The translations under genes and the position numbers were made by a program. DNA of 64,000 nt. It comes from Euwallacea fornicatus. Taxonomy: Eukaryota > Arthropoda > Insecta > Coleoptera > Curculionidae. The notes under the pieces were generated by a model, which was given only the letters and a program-made list of their open reading frames with translations, did not search any database and was not told the DNA's origin. The stretch lies in the NCBI RefSeq assembly GCF_040115645.1, contig NC_089572.1:1116001-1180000 (forward strand), given 5' to 3'. Each line of letters starts with the position of its first letter. Positions within the stretch are counted from its first letter, which is position 1. Shown here piece after piece: positions 47,501-59,316 of this stretch.

Positions 47501-47935
47501 GGATGACTTACAATGCTTCAGGACCGTAATTGAAGTGTCCTACATTAGGAAATATTTACAAACTGAAATCATTTTTACATTGGGCACACGAACTAGGAGA
47601 CTTTCATATTAATAGGACACCCTGTATAAAAACTTACAAATATCTATTTACTCCTTCAGGATCAAAATATATGATTGTCTAAAGGCATATTTGTTCTCCT
47701 GCTGTTTCCTAAAAGTTAAACCCCTTGATAGGCCTTCGAAACGTTGCGGCTTTAAATATTCGAATTGACGTCTTTAAAGGCTCCCACTTTGGGCGAAACG
47801 TCGAAAAGACCCCCATTCTGCACATGCACCTGAAAATCATATGGCGAAAACGTTTCAAGGGGAATTTATCGACGTTCCAGTGCGGCGCTTCCGCATCCAG
47901 AAAATCAATCGGGCAAGGGGCGAGCGCCTGGAAAC
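44508..47935. other. RhoGAP 3' UTR and Aplip1 upstream region
   Basis: Several AATAAA hexamers (for example near 45655 and 46460) could end the RhoGAP transcript. The 29-bp tandem lies at 45476. A CACCCTGTA terminus at 47618-47626 is a possible repeat remnant. The Aplip1 promoter is expected shortly before 47936, but no TATA box is evident. Confidence 0.5.
45476..45545. repeat. 29-bp tandem repeat, 2.4 copies
   Basis: Units at 45476-45504 and 45505-45533, then a partial one to 45545. The unit starts GTTGGTCTTAGACCAACCAT and contains the near-palindrome TTGGTCTTAGACCAA. It lies downstream of the RhoGAP stop codon. Confidence 0.85.
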
Positions 47936-50471
47936 ATGGCGGATCTCGAGTTCGAGCAATTCGGCCACAAATTCGGGAAAAGTTATGTTAATACCGTGAA
48001 CAACAGTTCCCCATTTTACTCGTAAGTTTGCCATATTTTTCAAATTTTTAGATTTTAGTGTTGTAGCCGGAGTATTGACTTTCCGCTTATGGTAATTGGG
48101 ACACATAATTTTAGAATAGTGCATTTGGACGACGACTCACCCTCGACTTCCCCATCACCAGAAACCGAACTAACCGACTGTGATAGCTTAAACAAAGACC
48201 CATCAGGCTCAAATTCACAACCAACTCGATCTCAAGCTGGTAAGAATCAAATACCTCAATGTGATAATCTCACTTTCACTAAGTTTTTACAGCTAAAGAC
48301 GAACCTTCGACAATAGAATGTTTTTCCAAAGGGGTTGTAGCTTCGCTTTGGAAAGGAGAGAGGAAGCGAAGAAAATTGCCGGAAATACCTAAAAACAAAA
48401 AATGTAAGCGCAGGATATTTTATGGAGAAATGAGGTATAAATTTCTTGGTTTTAGCCGCAATAGCAACAATGTATGGACCCCAACAGCACCAACAAATAT
48501 CAAGGGATGTCTCTTTGGCTGACGAATTAGCCATGGGAGGCTCTAGCGGACCTAGCTCAATTTTAGTGCTAAAGTGCGGCTACTTGTGGGATGACTCTCC
48601 AGAATCAGACAGGTAAGTTGAAATCAGGGTAGCCCCAGATGGTGAAAATTTCAATGTTTAAGTCACCCTGAGATACTAAAAACTCTAATTTCCAACAAGT
48701 CGAAATAGAAGATAGGTGCATTCAAACCTCTAGCTGTTTCTGAGAGACTTCTCCTATTAAAACGTGTCATGCCACTGGTATTTCACATTTTGAAGCCCAA
48801 AATTTTCCTCTGAAATTATAAATGGAGTCATTCATATAGCCCAGTTTTCACTATACAGGTTAAAAAGTATACAGGGTGATTTTTTAAAGCCCATTAAAAA
48901 ACAGCTCGAAGTACAAAGTAATTGTTCGGATTTGCAAGAAAGGGAAGGTTTGTCGGTGGCGGGCAACATAATGTTTTTACTATACAGACTGTTCGGTCTT
49001 ATTTTTGTAAACGCCTTGTATAAATCTGTCGAAATCGAAGCAGATTTGATGCGGATAGTGGCCACTCGACTGCGCACTCGCCTACCGGCACTGACGGCCC
49101 CAAATCTATGTCACCTTTGATGGGCAGTAGCCCATCGATGGTGGGCGGAATGGTCTACAATGACGTGGACGTGCTAGAAGCCACACACAGGGCCCTACAC
49201 AAATTCGTGCCTAGACACGAGGATGAAATCGAGTTGGAAATCGGCGACCCTGTATATGTACAGAAAGAGGCCGATGACTTATGGTGTGAAGGTAAGCTGT
49301 TTTCGAGTATCAATGGGTGTCTATTGGGGACGTTTTACAGGGGTGAATTTAAGAACTGGAAGAATGGGCATTTTTCCTTCGGCATATGCAGTCGATACTG
49401 ACTATAGCGATTGGGATTCCGGTGCTGACCACGGAAGGAGGGAGAGATATATTTTAGGTAGTGGTTGCGCATTTTTATACAGAGCATAATTTAATATTGA
49501 ACACTATCAGGGTATATGGGTTCAGTGGAAACCACTGCTCACAAGGGAACCTCAGTGGTTTGTCAAGCCGTAAGACGAGTAATCGGCAACAGCGGCTCGG
49601 AGCCCCAAATGCAACCGTGCACTTTGGAGGTCTCAGATCAAGGCCTGAGGATGGTCGACCGGAGAAAACGAGACGTAGGTCTCATACCCTCATTTCCCTT
49701 GATTACCACTCAAACTTGAGCGTTTCAGCAAAGCGAACCTTGCATAGATTACTTCTATTCCCTGAAGAACGTGAGCTTCTGCGCCTTTCACCCTCGAGAT
49801 CACAGATATCTGGGATTCATAACGAAACACCCCACATTACAGAGGTTTGCCTGTCACGTGTTCAGAGGACAGGAGTCTACAAGGCCCGTGGCTGAGGCTG
49901 TGGGGTGAGTTGAAGTCAATTGTTGAGTTAATAAGATCAGTGAAAGATTATACGAGGTGTCATTAACTGAGTGACCATTAGAGATATTTAGAGGATAGCG
50001 GAAGCTGGAAAATCACAATTTAGTGCAATTTTGATCTCCGAAAGTTAACCTTTTAGGCTAACATTATCCTACATAAAATCGACCTGAAATTCAACGTTAA
50101 ATCATTAAAACAATAAAATATTCCATTTAAAATAACAAAATTGTTATTAATTTTCAATTCTTCTGGAAGTGCCGCCATTTTCAAAATATTTTCTATCAGT
50201 AGATCACCGCATACTGAATATGATCTTCTAACTTTCCCAGACTTTCAAATGTTTCTAATAGGCACTCAGCTAAAAACACCCTGTATCAATATTCTATGCA
50301 TGACCCTAACATCAACCAGAGATGTTAGGGACGTCCTTGGAAATGCATTCTTCTTCTTAATTGTTTCGATTCTATGATTGATCAGTGTACATTTCCAGTC
50401 GAGCTTTCCAACGTTTCTACCAGAAATTCATTGAGACTGCATATCCAGTGGAGGATATTTATATAGAATAA
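47936..50471 (+). CDS. Aplip1: JNK-interacting protein 1 homolog (APP-like protein interacting protein 1)
   Basis: Nine exons join in frame: 47936-48021, 48115-48239, 48293-48403, 48456-48612, 49059-49291, 49341-49457, 49511-49674, 49729-49904, 50399-50471, giving 413 aa. The ATG has a good context (AAC before it, G after). Visible parts are a Ser/Pro/acidic N-terminus; a basic stretch [10 protein letters not shown] near residue 100 that could be a JNK docking site (inference); an SH3 domain at about 202-262 ([19 protein letters not shown], then [11 protein letters not shown]); a PTB/PID domain at about 277-400 ([41 protein letters not shown]); and the C-terminus YPVEDIYIE, which matches the kinesin-light-chain-binding tail of JIP1. 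By family it scaffolds JNK-pathway kinases and links cargo such as APP-like protein to kinesin-1 in axons. Introns hold two short repeats (48870-49020 and 49951-50285). It is convergent with the tryptophan hydroxylase gene; stop codons are 1.45 kb apart. An AATAAA at 51143 is a possible poly(A) signal. Confidence 0.93.
48870..49020. mobile_element. Short MITE-like repeat in Aplip1 intron 4
   Basis: Starts TACAGGGTGATTTTTTAAAG and ends TTTTTGTAAACGCCTTGTA, whose reverse complement TACAAGGCGTTTACAAAAA partly matches the start. About 151 bp, no coding. The termini resemble the other CAGGGTG elements of this window, but the pairing is imperfect. Confidence 0.4.
49951..50285. mobile_element. 335-bp MITE in the last Aplip1 intron
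   Basis: Start TACGAGGTGTCATTAACTGAGTG; reverse complement of the end is TACAGGGTGTTTTTAGCTGAGTG, giving a TIR of about 23 bp. The interior matches the outer element of the nest at 21277-23195. It sits entirely within intron 49905-50398. Confidence 0.7.
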
Positions 50472-51393
50472 TTTTAGTCTTGAATTTTCATGGAACCAAA
50501 CAAGATATTTGTGTGCTTCAACCTCCTGGTTTGCAGCTTGAAATCTCTGGCATAGAGCTGCAAATTCGTTCGTTTTGGGGGGCATTATTTGGGTACCTAA
50601 TCACTCCCCATATCACAGAGCTTTCAAAGTTGCGAAATTTGTAAAGAATTACGTATCTCTAAGACATTATTAATTGTAATTCGTTAGGAAAGTTCCGAAC
50701 TTGATGAAGGTATACAGGGTGAGTTTTATGCATTGTTCTTATGGGAATCTTAGGTCATCAAGAAGCTAAAAATGGTTAAAATAGGAAAAGTTTTGCATGA
50801 TTAAGTTTTTAGTACGCTACTGGCACCTCGAATTGAAGCGGAAAAAATAAGAAACTTCAGACGAGTCTGAAACTTAATGCCGTTAAATCTAATATAAAAG
50901 TCAGTGGCGCTTCCAAGTGGGTTAACGAGTTAAATTGGCCCTATAAATAGTTTGATGTAGTCAAAATTAGGTTTGTTTCAATTGAATTCGAAAAGTTTCA
51001 CAAAACTTTGATTTGTATATCGTTTTGTCTCAGTCGCTTAGTTTTTATTTGTATTTAAGCTTAAACCACTGAGCACTTAAAAAAGGCAAAAAACAATAAT
51101 GGACACCAGGAACATCTTCAAGTGGATTATTATATGTAGTGGAATAAAGCAGCTTAACCTTGTTTTTAAATGTTTTAATACGCCCAAACGCTACATTATT
51201 TTACCACTTAAGAAAACTCCACCAGTTTTCGAGATTCTCATACTCATCAAAACCAAAGAAAACTTATCCTGCATATCTTTATTTTATTTCAATGTATCTA
51301 GTTATGTATATTTCACATGTTAACATAATATATCAGTACATTCGCCTGCATAACTCATACTAGACTCAACGCTAGTTCTTGTATATAATAATA

Positions 51394-51526
51394 TACAGGG
51401 TGTCTTTTTTACCGTCTCCGCGTCGGGTGAGTGGCATATTTTCTATGATTTCTGAACCAGTTGTGGAAAATCTCAGAACTCACTCAAAATGTTTCCATAT
51501 CATATTACTTTAAATGACATCCTGTA
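51394..51526. mobile_element. 133-bp MITE downstream of Aplip1
   Basis: Start TACAGGGTGTCTTTTTTA; reverse complement of the end TACAGGATGTCATTTAAA. TA repeats flank it. No coding. It lies between the convergent Aplip1 and tryptophan hydroxylase genes. Confidence 0.6.
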
Positions 51527-51918
51527 TAGGACATATTCCCTTCGTAAGTACTAATCATTCCCTAAAAATGGATTGTAGGTAACAATATTACTGTAGCGTG
51601 CAATAATAAGTATAAGGGTAAGGTAACCTACGATGATGGATGTAAATGCTAAGAGTAGACAGATTTTTGTATATTTTTGATACATACCGATGAGTTTTGG
51701 AGTTCATCCCTTCATTTGTGATTTGTTGTTTCGGTTTATGTAGATCATCGGCATCCAAACTGCTAATAAACCTTCATTTGACTTCACTACTTGCATTCTT
51801 ATTGCAGCTTTTCACCCAGGATGGTAAAGGACAAAAATGAAAGAAAATTATCTGCCAGTCACCTCCAATAATATATTTTTTTTATAATTATATATTTCAT
51901 AGAATATTTATTTACATC

Positions 51919-54900
51919 TCAGTTCTCATTAACCCTCACGTTGCAAGTCTCCTCCCCATTCTTACCCTCACTCTCCCCATTGTAGAGCGGATCCTCGGTG
52001 ATTAGTCCCGTCTGTAACAAAGTAGTGATTCTGTTTATATCCAAAGTTGAGTCTCTGGCACTGATCTTCTTGAGGGCACTATTGATGATGCAAAGATCGC
52101 CTCGAAGCTCTGAAACCACAGCGGTGATTTTCTGAGCATTGCTCAGAACCTCCACGGATTGAGTGTAGGGATTGTAACGGATACCGAAGGGTCGTTGGAT
52201 TTGTTCGGCGAAGGTCCTGAAATCACGGACACCTGAGACATTAATCATTGAAGCATATTTGACCATACGTCCACAATATCTCATATTTGTTATGTTTTTA
52301 GTATTATTTGATTCTTTTTACCTCATTTTTTCCTTAGCCTCTTCAAAACTGTCCGTATACCAGTATCCCAGCTGGTACTCAGTGATAATGCACTCTTGCT
52401 GCGCAGTCATATCAGGGTCGAACCTCTTAACTTTTGAGTCAGCATTCTCAATGGCATGCTTTAACTCAGCGACGCTGCTCAGCAGCCCCGCCCCGTACAC
52501 TTTTAGCTCCCCATCCTGCTTGCACAATCCGAACTCCACAGTAAAGAAGTAGAGCTATAATAAGGTATTTGTAAATTTATAGAAGCAAATTAAATAAAAT
52601 TTCTGCTTTATGCATCCGTCATCCGTCATCCGACTATTTGATTAGCTCTTTGACTGGTCACGAGGCTGATGTTCAATCATTTTTACAGTTTACTTCAGGC
52701 AATTGTAATAATTTAGGATCATCATATAGTCGGATGATCGATGCATGCTCCTTATAGGTAAGACCTACCGTTGCCAGTTTGTTCACATCCTCATCGCAAG
52801 CCCCAAGACTTGCCAAACCGAGCTCTTGGGAGAATTGAGCGAAGCTGGGATTGGCCAGCAAAGGCATGTGGCCCAAGAGCTCATGGCAACAGTCACTGAA
52901 ATGAATTGTGATACTTATCATTAATTAAAGAGGAGAGGACTCACGGTTCGGGAGTATAGAACGGATCACTAGAGTGTCTGATGTACTGAGTGCAGTGAAA
53001 CACTCTGAAGGCTAGACCACTTAGAAAATCTCTAGGACTCAAATATCCAGCCACTGGCCTCAGTTGAAAACCGGTTTTGCGTTTCAAGAAGACGCTGACG
53101 TCTTGGAGCTGAGGAATATTGTCCTCACGGTAACCGCAGTATTTGACCAACTGCGGCCAATTTTCCAGGTATTCTTTGCACGCGTGTTGTAGGTAGAGTT
53201 TATGAAGTTCGCGGAAGACAACGCCCCTAGATTAATTGTTAATGTAATAATTGTTTTTAACGACATAAGTGTCAAATGTATCATAACTTATTGAATTGGG
53301 AAGAATTGGCAAAGGATCTCCGCCGCGAATCGAACTCGATCATGGACCACTCAAAAAATTATATTTTTCTATGAATATATGGATCGACCTTAGTCCACCA
53401 TCAACCGATTGCAAAGATGGACGCCCCCCAATCGCAAAGGAACATCCCCCAAAACACTGAAAATCTTCTGCTTGGTCAAGCATTTCGTCTATAAAATGAT
53501 TGGATGAAAATAATAAAAAATCAGAAGGGCTTCATGTCTATGATCATGGTTGTTATTAGAATGGGTACGCAATTTCATTGAATTAATTGGAAATAAGGCT
53601 GAAAATTCGTTTTTTTTTCGGGATAATTTGAGTTTTAATTCGATGATTTAGTGCGCAAATCCGACCTAAACATTCCTCAATTTATATTTACACATCAGAT
53701 ATATACAGAGCTTGTAAAAAGTATTGCATCACGATTGTAACTTTTATAAATCCGATATTTAAAAAAAAATGCTTAAATGATCCAATCTGAGTCCTGCGTG
53801 TGTCGTTGTATCTCTTCCTGAATTAGCCTTCATTTGATATAATACAACAGCACTTCCCCATTTAAAGATGGGAGTTAGTAGGAATAACTGGATGGGGATG
53901 AAAAACTTGAACATCGAAAATAATGCATTGAACGCCGCTTGTTAATTGAAATTATTCGTGTTCAAGCATTTTTCAAAGAAATCAGGTTCGTGAAATTTAT
54001 AAGAGTGTTCTCATACTTTTGACAAACGCTGTATATGCCGGTCAAATATTTCTCTTTCGCATGAGCTCCGCGGCATCTCGCAAACCAGACAGAACAGAAA
54101 TTACGAGTGATAATTCAGTAAAAACGAGACATAAAAAATAAAATTGAACACGAATGAAAATTGGATGAAATTGGCCTCATAATGCAACTGAGTTACGCGA
54201 GCGCGTCGTGGTGGACTAATTTGACGTGGAATTAGACTCATTATACTCACCATGTACGGATTTCTTCGTCGGTATATTTCACCTTAGGAATAGGTTGACC
54301 GCTGCAAAGCAAGCTTCTGCATTAACTTCCTTGTGACTGACACGCACTTACTGCTTGTAATTCATAGCGATTCTAAAAAACTGCTCCCTCCTTTTCCTGT
54401 ACACGGGGTCTTTGAATCCTGGATGGTCCGCATCCAGCTCGCTTCCATACATCAGAACGTTCTGAGCGTTATCCAGCTCGGAGATCTTTTTCGGAAACCA
54501 GGGCATTTCGTCGAAATCTACCGCATAAAGAGAATACATCTCCATTAACGAAGCACTTCTCAAATGCATCCCCGAATAAAATGGACTCTATCTGGACGAG
54601 TGTTTACTCAGTATTCATTAAATTCAGCTCTTCGAGGCGTTCCCGGTGAAAATCAGTTCCATTCAATGATTCTGTTTGATTTAGTTTAACTGCTGCTTTA
54701 GTTAGGCTAAAAGATTAAGGTCAGTGGGGGAAGTGAATGATTGGGAAACCTTCAAAGTGGCTTTTTCTATTAAGAAGTCCGGCGTATCGCATTTGCGAAC
54801 TTTTCTCTAGGTATGAACAATTTCATATGCGAATGAATAATAGCCAAGTTGGTTAAACAGGGGGTCTAAAAGGTACATACAAAATTCCACCATAGATTTC

Positions 54901-56526
54901 TGAGGCTGGAATATGATGACTTAATTACATTTACTTTAGTCCAAAAGTGGACGGTTTGCAACAAAATTTCGTATCGGGAGATTTTTTAGAGCGAGAAATC
55001 AGAATTCGTCTACATTTTCGATCCACATTGTAGAGGGCGCCGCCAGCACTAAATGAACTCTCTTTGAAGGGGCATAACTTTTTTATCGCCCGGTATTAAA
55101 TTTATATGCGACTAAATCTGGGTTTTCCTCCATGTTTTATGAAGAAAATGTATCTCAGCGCAAGTCCCTACGGGCGTTCCTTCTCGAGATATTTGAAGTT
55201 TAAACTTCAAATATCTTATGGAGTGCCCGTCGGGCCTTGCACCAAGGTGCCTTTCTTCATAAGGCATGTAGAACATAAATTAAGTCACAAATAAATTTTA
55301 TACCGGGCGATAAAAGAGTTACGCCCTTTTAAAGAGAGTTCGCCCAGCGCTGACGGCGCCCTCTACAAAGTGCATAGGAAACCTAAACGGATCCTGATTT
55401 CTCGTCCCTAAAAACCTCTGATGCGACATTTTGCTCCAATAGTAGCATAATCAACCAAGTCATTAATATATAATAATATTTTTCCTCTTTAATCTTCACT
55501 TTTACGCCCTGTACTTTGGAAACCGTCCATTTTTGAACGAGGATAAATTAGGTGAAATCGTTATGTTTTTGCCTCAAAAATCTGTGATAGAATTTTGTAC
55601 AGGCCTAATAGAGACACCCTGTCATAGACATAAGCACAAACCATAAAGGTGTACTATCAAAATTTGAATAATTTTTATTCACGAGGAAAATAGGTACCTA
55701 CAAAATGGTGCTAAAGAGCAAATATCCAGGAAATCAAGCGTCGACAAAAGAGACTTGGATGAAGCGAGAATAAGAATTTTAAGATGTTGTAGCAGATCAA
55801 AGTGAACTAAATGAGACATACCGAAACTTGTTGCTGCGCTCAGAGGAGTGGGAGGTGGAAACTGCTCTGTACCAGTACCATAAGAACCAATCACCATTGT
55901 CAACACCTCCCTCTATTAACCAAAGAAGCGATTAGCACTGACGTCACCTAATGCCCTGCACAGCAGCACATAATGGCAGTCATAATAATTAATCTTTAAT
56001 ATGAAAAGAAAACACTTTCGGAAGTTATAGCCATCGCAAAAATTCCGTCATTAATCGCTTAACTTTTACTGCGAATTGATCTAAACCGGGGAGCATAAAT
56101 AAATGAATAAAACCTACTTTCAACATACGTCCCAGTTGTTCTAGTTTCTTGGAATCCGTTTCAATGTCCACCAAAAAGTCCACTTGATTTTCTGCAGTTT
56201 GACTCGGCCTTGATTCGATATGCTGGACGCTGATGCCCAAGTCTTGGAAAGATTGAAGGGCCCTCACCAACCCTCCGACTTGATTCTTCAAAGTGAAGAT
56301 AATGGAGATTTTCTCCGATTCTGTGACTGCAGACGAGGAAGGTTCTTTTGGGTCTCCCGGAGTCTGCCGAAGCATTTTTTTTTGTTGGTTCTAAATTCCT
56401 ATTGATTCTGAGGCAACATACCTGTTGTTGGCTCTTCACACCGATGGGAGTCTCCTCTTTGTAATTCCACTCCTCACCACTGCGGTACAGCCACAAGCCC
56501 AAAAGGGGTTTTCCAGATCCGCTCAT
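51919..56526 (-). CDS. Trh: Tryptophan 5-hydroxylase (serotonin synthesis)
   Basis: Nine exons on the minus strand, 5' to 3': 56526-56422, 56363-56118, 55912-55822, 54517-54352, 54301-54251, 53226-52945, 52895-52769, 52554-52322, 52216-51919. All phases agree and give 532 aa. The protein opens [20 protein letters not shown], followed by an ACT-type regulatory domain (about 50-117, [15 protein letters not shown] and VQHIESR) and the biopterin-dependent catalytic domain ([11 protein letters not shown] onward). Non-haem iron ligands are H318 and H323 in HELLGH and E363 in [22 protein letters not shown] and QECIITEYQ favour tryptophan over phenylalanine or tyrosine hydroxylase. It converts tryptophan to 5-hydroxytryptophan with O2 and tetrahydrobiopterin, the rate-limiting step of neuronal serotonin synthesis. 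PDTCHELLGH, usual in the family, is [10 protein letters not shown] here. An open frame continues upstream of the ATG, but it crosses the TATA box, so I place the start at 56526. Intron 3 carries a foldback element. AATAAA (minus strand) at 51912-51907 lies only 6 nt past the stop. Confidence 0.96.
54856..55623. mobile_element. Trh: 768-bp foldback element in Trh intron 3
   Basis: The left arm (54856-55201) and right arm (55202-55623) are inverted copies meeting at a perfect 28-bp palindrome, 55188-55215 (GATATTTGAAGTTT and its complement), so there is no spacer. Shared blocks include CAAAATTCCACCATAGATTT, TAGAGGGCGCCG, GGGCATAACTTTT, CCCGGTAT. The left arm lacks about 75 bp present in the right. 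The sequence is homologous to the arm of the element at 21470. It lies fully inside an intron of the tryptophan hydroxylase gene on neither splice site. Confidence 0.85.
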
Positions 56527-56614
56527 AACGTTGCTACAAATCGGACCGTGTTCCGGACAAGTTCGAAGCTCCCGAATGGACGGTAAAATTTCAGCGCATT
56601 TGTGCCAGGGAGGC

Positions 56615-56621
56615 TTTATAT
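56615..56621 (-). promoter_or_regulatory. Trh: TATA box of tryptophan hydroxylase gene
   Basis: Minus-strand TTATATAAAG sits in a GC-rich flank (GCCGCCCTTATATAAAGCC), with the T of TATATAA at 56621. Transcription would be expected about 30 bp downstream, near 56590, leaving a 5' UTR of about 65 nt before the ATG at 56526. This also argues against using the ATG at 56646, which lies upstream of the box. Promoter position is inferred from sequence only. Confidence 0.6.
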
Positions 56622-56649
56622 AAGGGCGGCTTTCCCCTCTTTTCATCGG

Positions 56650-57958
56650 GGGGGAAGCACGGTCTCAATAATGCAAACTGAAAGGAGAGAAATTCCGTTT
56701 TATTGGCCAAATTAGAAAAAACAACGCGTTTAGAAAGCTTTTAGTGATATCCAGGTTGATGCTTGTCGAGAAGAAAATGGAGGATTGGGCTGGAATTGGT
56801 GTTGTTAGGAAGTCAGTTGGAAATAGGGATGTTGCTCAATAAAGTTACGTTGAGCGATTAACTTCTGTTTAGCAGAAGAAACATTATTCAGAACTTAATG
56901 TGTATTACACAGAACAATATAAAAATATTTTAGATGAAGCAACTTAAAATTTTCTTCAGATTATGGTATACAAACTATGTCATCAAATGCGCCTACACTG
57001 CTCCCCCGAAGTATTTTTCCGTCTATTCAAACTGTTTAAAATATCATTGTATCTGAAATTTATTGACCAGAAGCGCTATGGAGTTGGATAAATTTGTCAA
57101 AAAGTCCTTCGTTCACTCGTAAGGCCTCCAACACATATTTGGTCATGCGATCAAGTGTACCTCCATTACGCTAATACAGTCTGTCCCATTAAGTTGCCAA
57201 TTTTTCTGCTGATTCAGAATACTTGAGACACTATTATCTACGAAACTTATTGACGTAGGAAAATTATTGGAATATCTAAAATTCTTCAAAATTTCCTTTT
57301 GTTCAAGGTCTATGTAGATACTTTGTCGTGTCGTCTAATAAGGCCCCAGTGCACCGCTGCCTTTCAACGAAAAATACTAAGTATTTTCAAACTTTTAAAC
57401 ATAGAAAAAAAATTCTTCCATTTTAAAAACTCGCTTGCTCCGCCCCTGATTATTATCTACGAACGTTGGTGATTGGTGTGAACGGATAGCTATAACTCTG
57501 AGGCGGAGGTATGCGGAGAAACTAGCCAAAACACCAAATGAAACATAACTAAAATATCTTAACAAAATTGCAGATAATCGCAAACTATAAAAGGTCTCCA
57601 AAAAGTTATGAGTGCACGGGATAATGTACAGTGACGTGCTACACCCGGGCCTAAGGTGTTTACGATATCTATCAAAATATACTGACAAATTAAAATAACC
57701 TGTCCAATAATAATCAGTTAATGAATCGTGGCCAAATTTTAGCCATAAGCGTCTTCGACATGCTGCGAAATTGGCAAAAACATAGGTAAGGCAGTAGACA
57801 GTGCCGTGCCGTGCCGTGCACACTTTCAGTTGGATTACGGTTGTGTTTTATAGCTAAAAAAAAATTTTGAGCATAAGAACGACTAAAATTGAAAAGCAAA
57901 TTTTAGACGACTTTTAGCTACATATTCGTTCTCCACATTCTATGAATTAAACCTAAAT
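56650..57958. other. Trh upstream region; no gene recognised
   Basis: Likely contains upstream regulatory sequence for tryptophan hydroxylase. A minus-strand frame at 57395-57823 (142 aa) has no recognised domain. A GCCGT microrepeat lies at about 57802-57820. Confidence 0.5.
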
Positions 57959-58294
57959 ATGTACTACATCATTAAGCTCTTCGCGGAAGATCCGTTGGTA
58001 CCTTTGATCTCCTCAAAAGTAGAGTTAAAATTTTATACAGACGCCATGACACTACGTATAACGAATCGCCCAGGCAGTTGCATTTCTAGTACCTTTCTGG
58101 AGGTGTTGAGTATAATATACAGCCAATACGAGAGGAAAAGACTGGCAATCAATTCCAGAAAAAGAGTTATTGTTGCATTCCCCAAAAGAAGGAAGTTGGA
58201 TCAAAAAGAAGCCTCCTTATTCAATGGGACGATTCTATACTCAACAGAAATGAGGTACATATTACCAAAGATAGATCACTATTCTATTCACTAA
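57959..58294 (+). pseudogene. Fragment of a non-LTR retrotransposon reverse transcriptase
   Basis: A 111-codon frame shows FYTDAMTLRI (in place of the YADD catalytic box), then ERKRLAINSRKRVIVAFPKRRK and LFNGTILYSTEMRYI, the order expected after the RT palm in Jockey/I-type LINEs (ending normally in KYLGV). It is short, degraded and has no neighbours from the same element that I can name. Confidence 0.5.
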
Positions 58295-59316
58295 AACATT
58301 CATTACCTTATACAGAAGTGAAGGATCATCCGGAGAGATCGGCGGGATAGGCCCTTTAAAATATACTTAAACAGACAAGCAGATTCGTGGTATTTGACCG
58401 TTTTCGTTCCAAACGGTCTGAAACTGCCACATGGCACTGAATGCTCTGGATAAATATCAATATATTTATGCGATTATTATAACGAAGCTGCCGCCACTCT
58501 CACCAAGGAGGCGAATTCACTCTTTGTGAGACTTCAATCAGTTTTTGGAATTTATCACTGCTTGACGCAAACAGAACTCTAGAGATGGAACACTAGAAGA
58601 CTCCAGGAGCGCTGGAGTAACGCACCAGATATGGAACACTCCAAGAAGTTCCTGATGGAATCGAAGAAGGGAGCTTAACCCCTCGTACAGTACAGCGATA
58701 ATTAATAATAATCGGACTTTATTGCAAATATTCTTAATATCTTGGAAAATTATCAAAAATGTAATGCAATGAACAGAGGTGTACAAAGAGGGTTTAATTC
58801 CAGTCAGTGAGGTCATGACTGGATTATCAAGAAGTAAGCGGTGAATTTAAAGGTAGTAGCAGTGAGCTTAGAGTTATTGCGTAATTTACCCCAAATATTG
58901 GTCTTCTTCGCCTCATTGGTCAACGGGAGCAAAAATCTTGGAATCGCTTTGAAAAACAATTTGGTTTTGGATGCTTCTTCTCTCTATTCCCTAAGTGAGA
59001 ACTCAGTGATTTCCGTTGAAGTCATTGGTGGATTTGAAATGCGACCAGGAATACATAATCTTCAATTCCTGCTAGGCAAATCTCTTTTCGGAAAAGGTCA
59101 TTGGAGTTCATCCAGAAACAGCCACTCGTCATCGTGTATACAGGAACAGTCTCAGATTTTGCCATTTCCAGGGCCAATCTTTGAGAAATGTATACTTCGA
59201 CTGAGTATAAAAATAGCACGCTTGAATGTCCAACTTTTAGATATTTTTCTGGGGATCGTAGAGATTTCCAGAAACCACGTAATCCCCAAACATTCCCATG
59301 TTAATGCAACAACAGA
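58295..59316. other. No gene recognised; possibly LINE-derived
   Basis: Open frames on both strands (up to 169 codons) show no domain. Adjacent to the RT fragment at 57959, so some of it may be further LINE remains. Confidence 0.4.

Noticed and set aside
56524..56646. Trh start at ATG 56646
   Set aside because: Lies upstream of the TATA box; the family N-terminus begins with the [20 protein letters not shown] segment at 56526.
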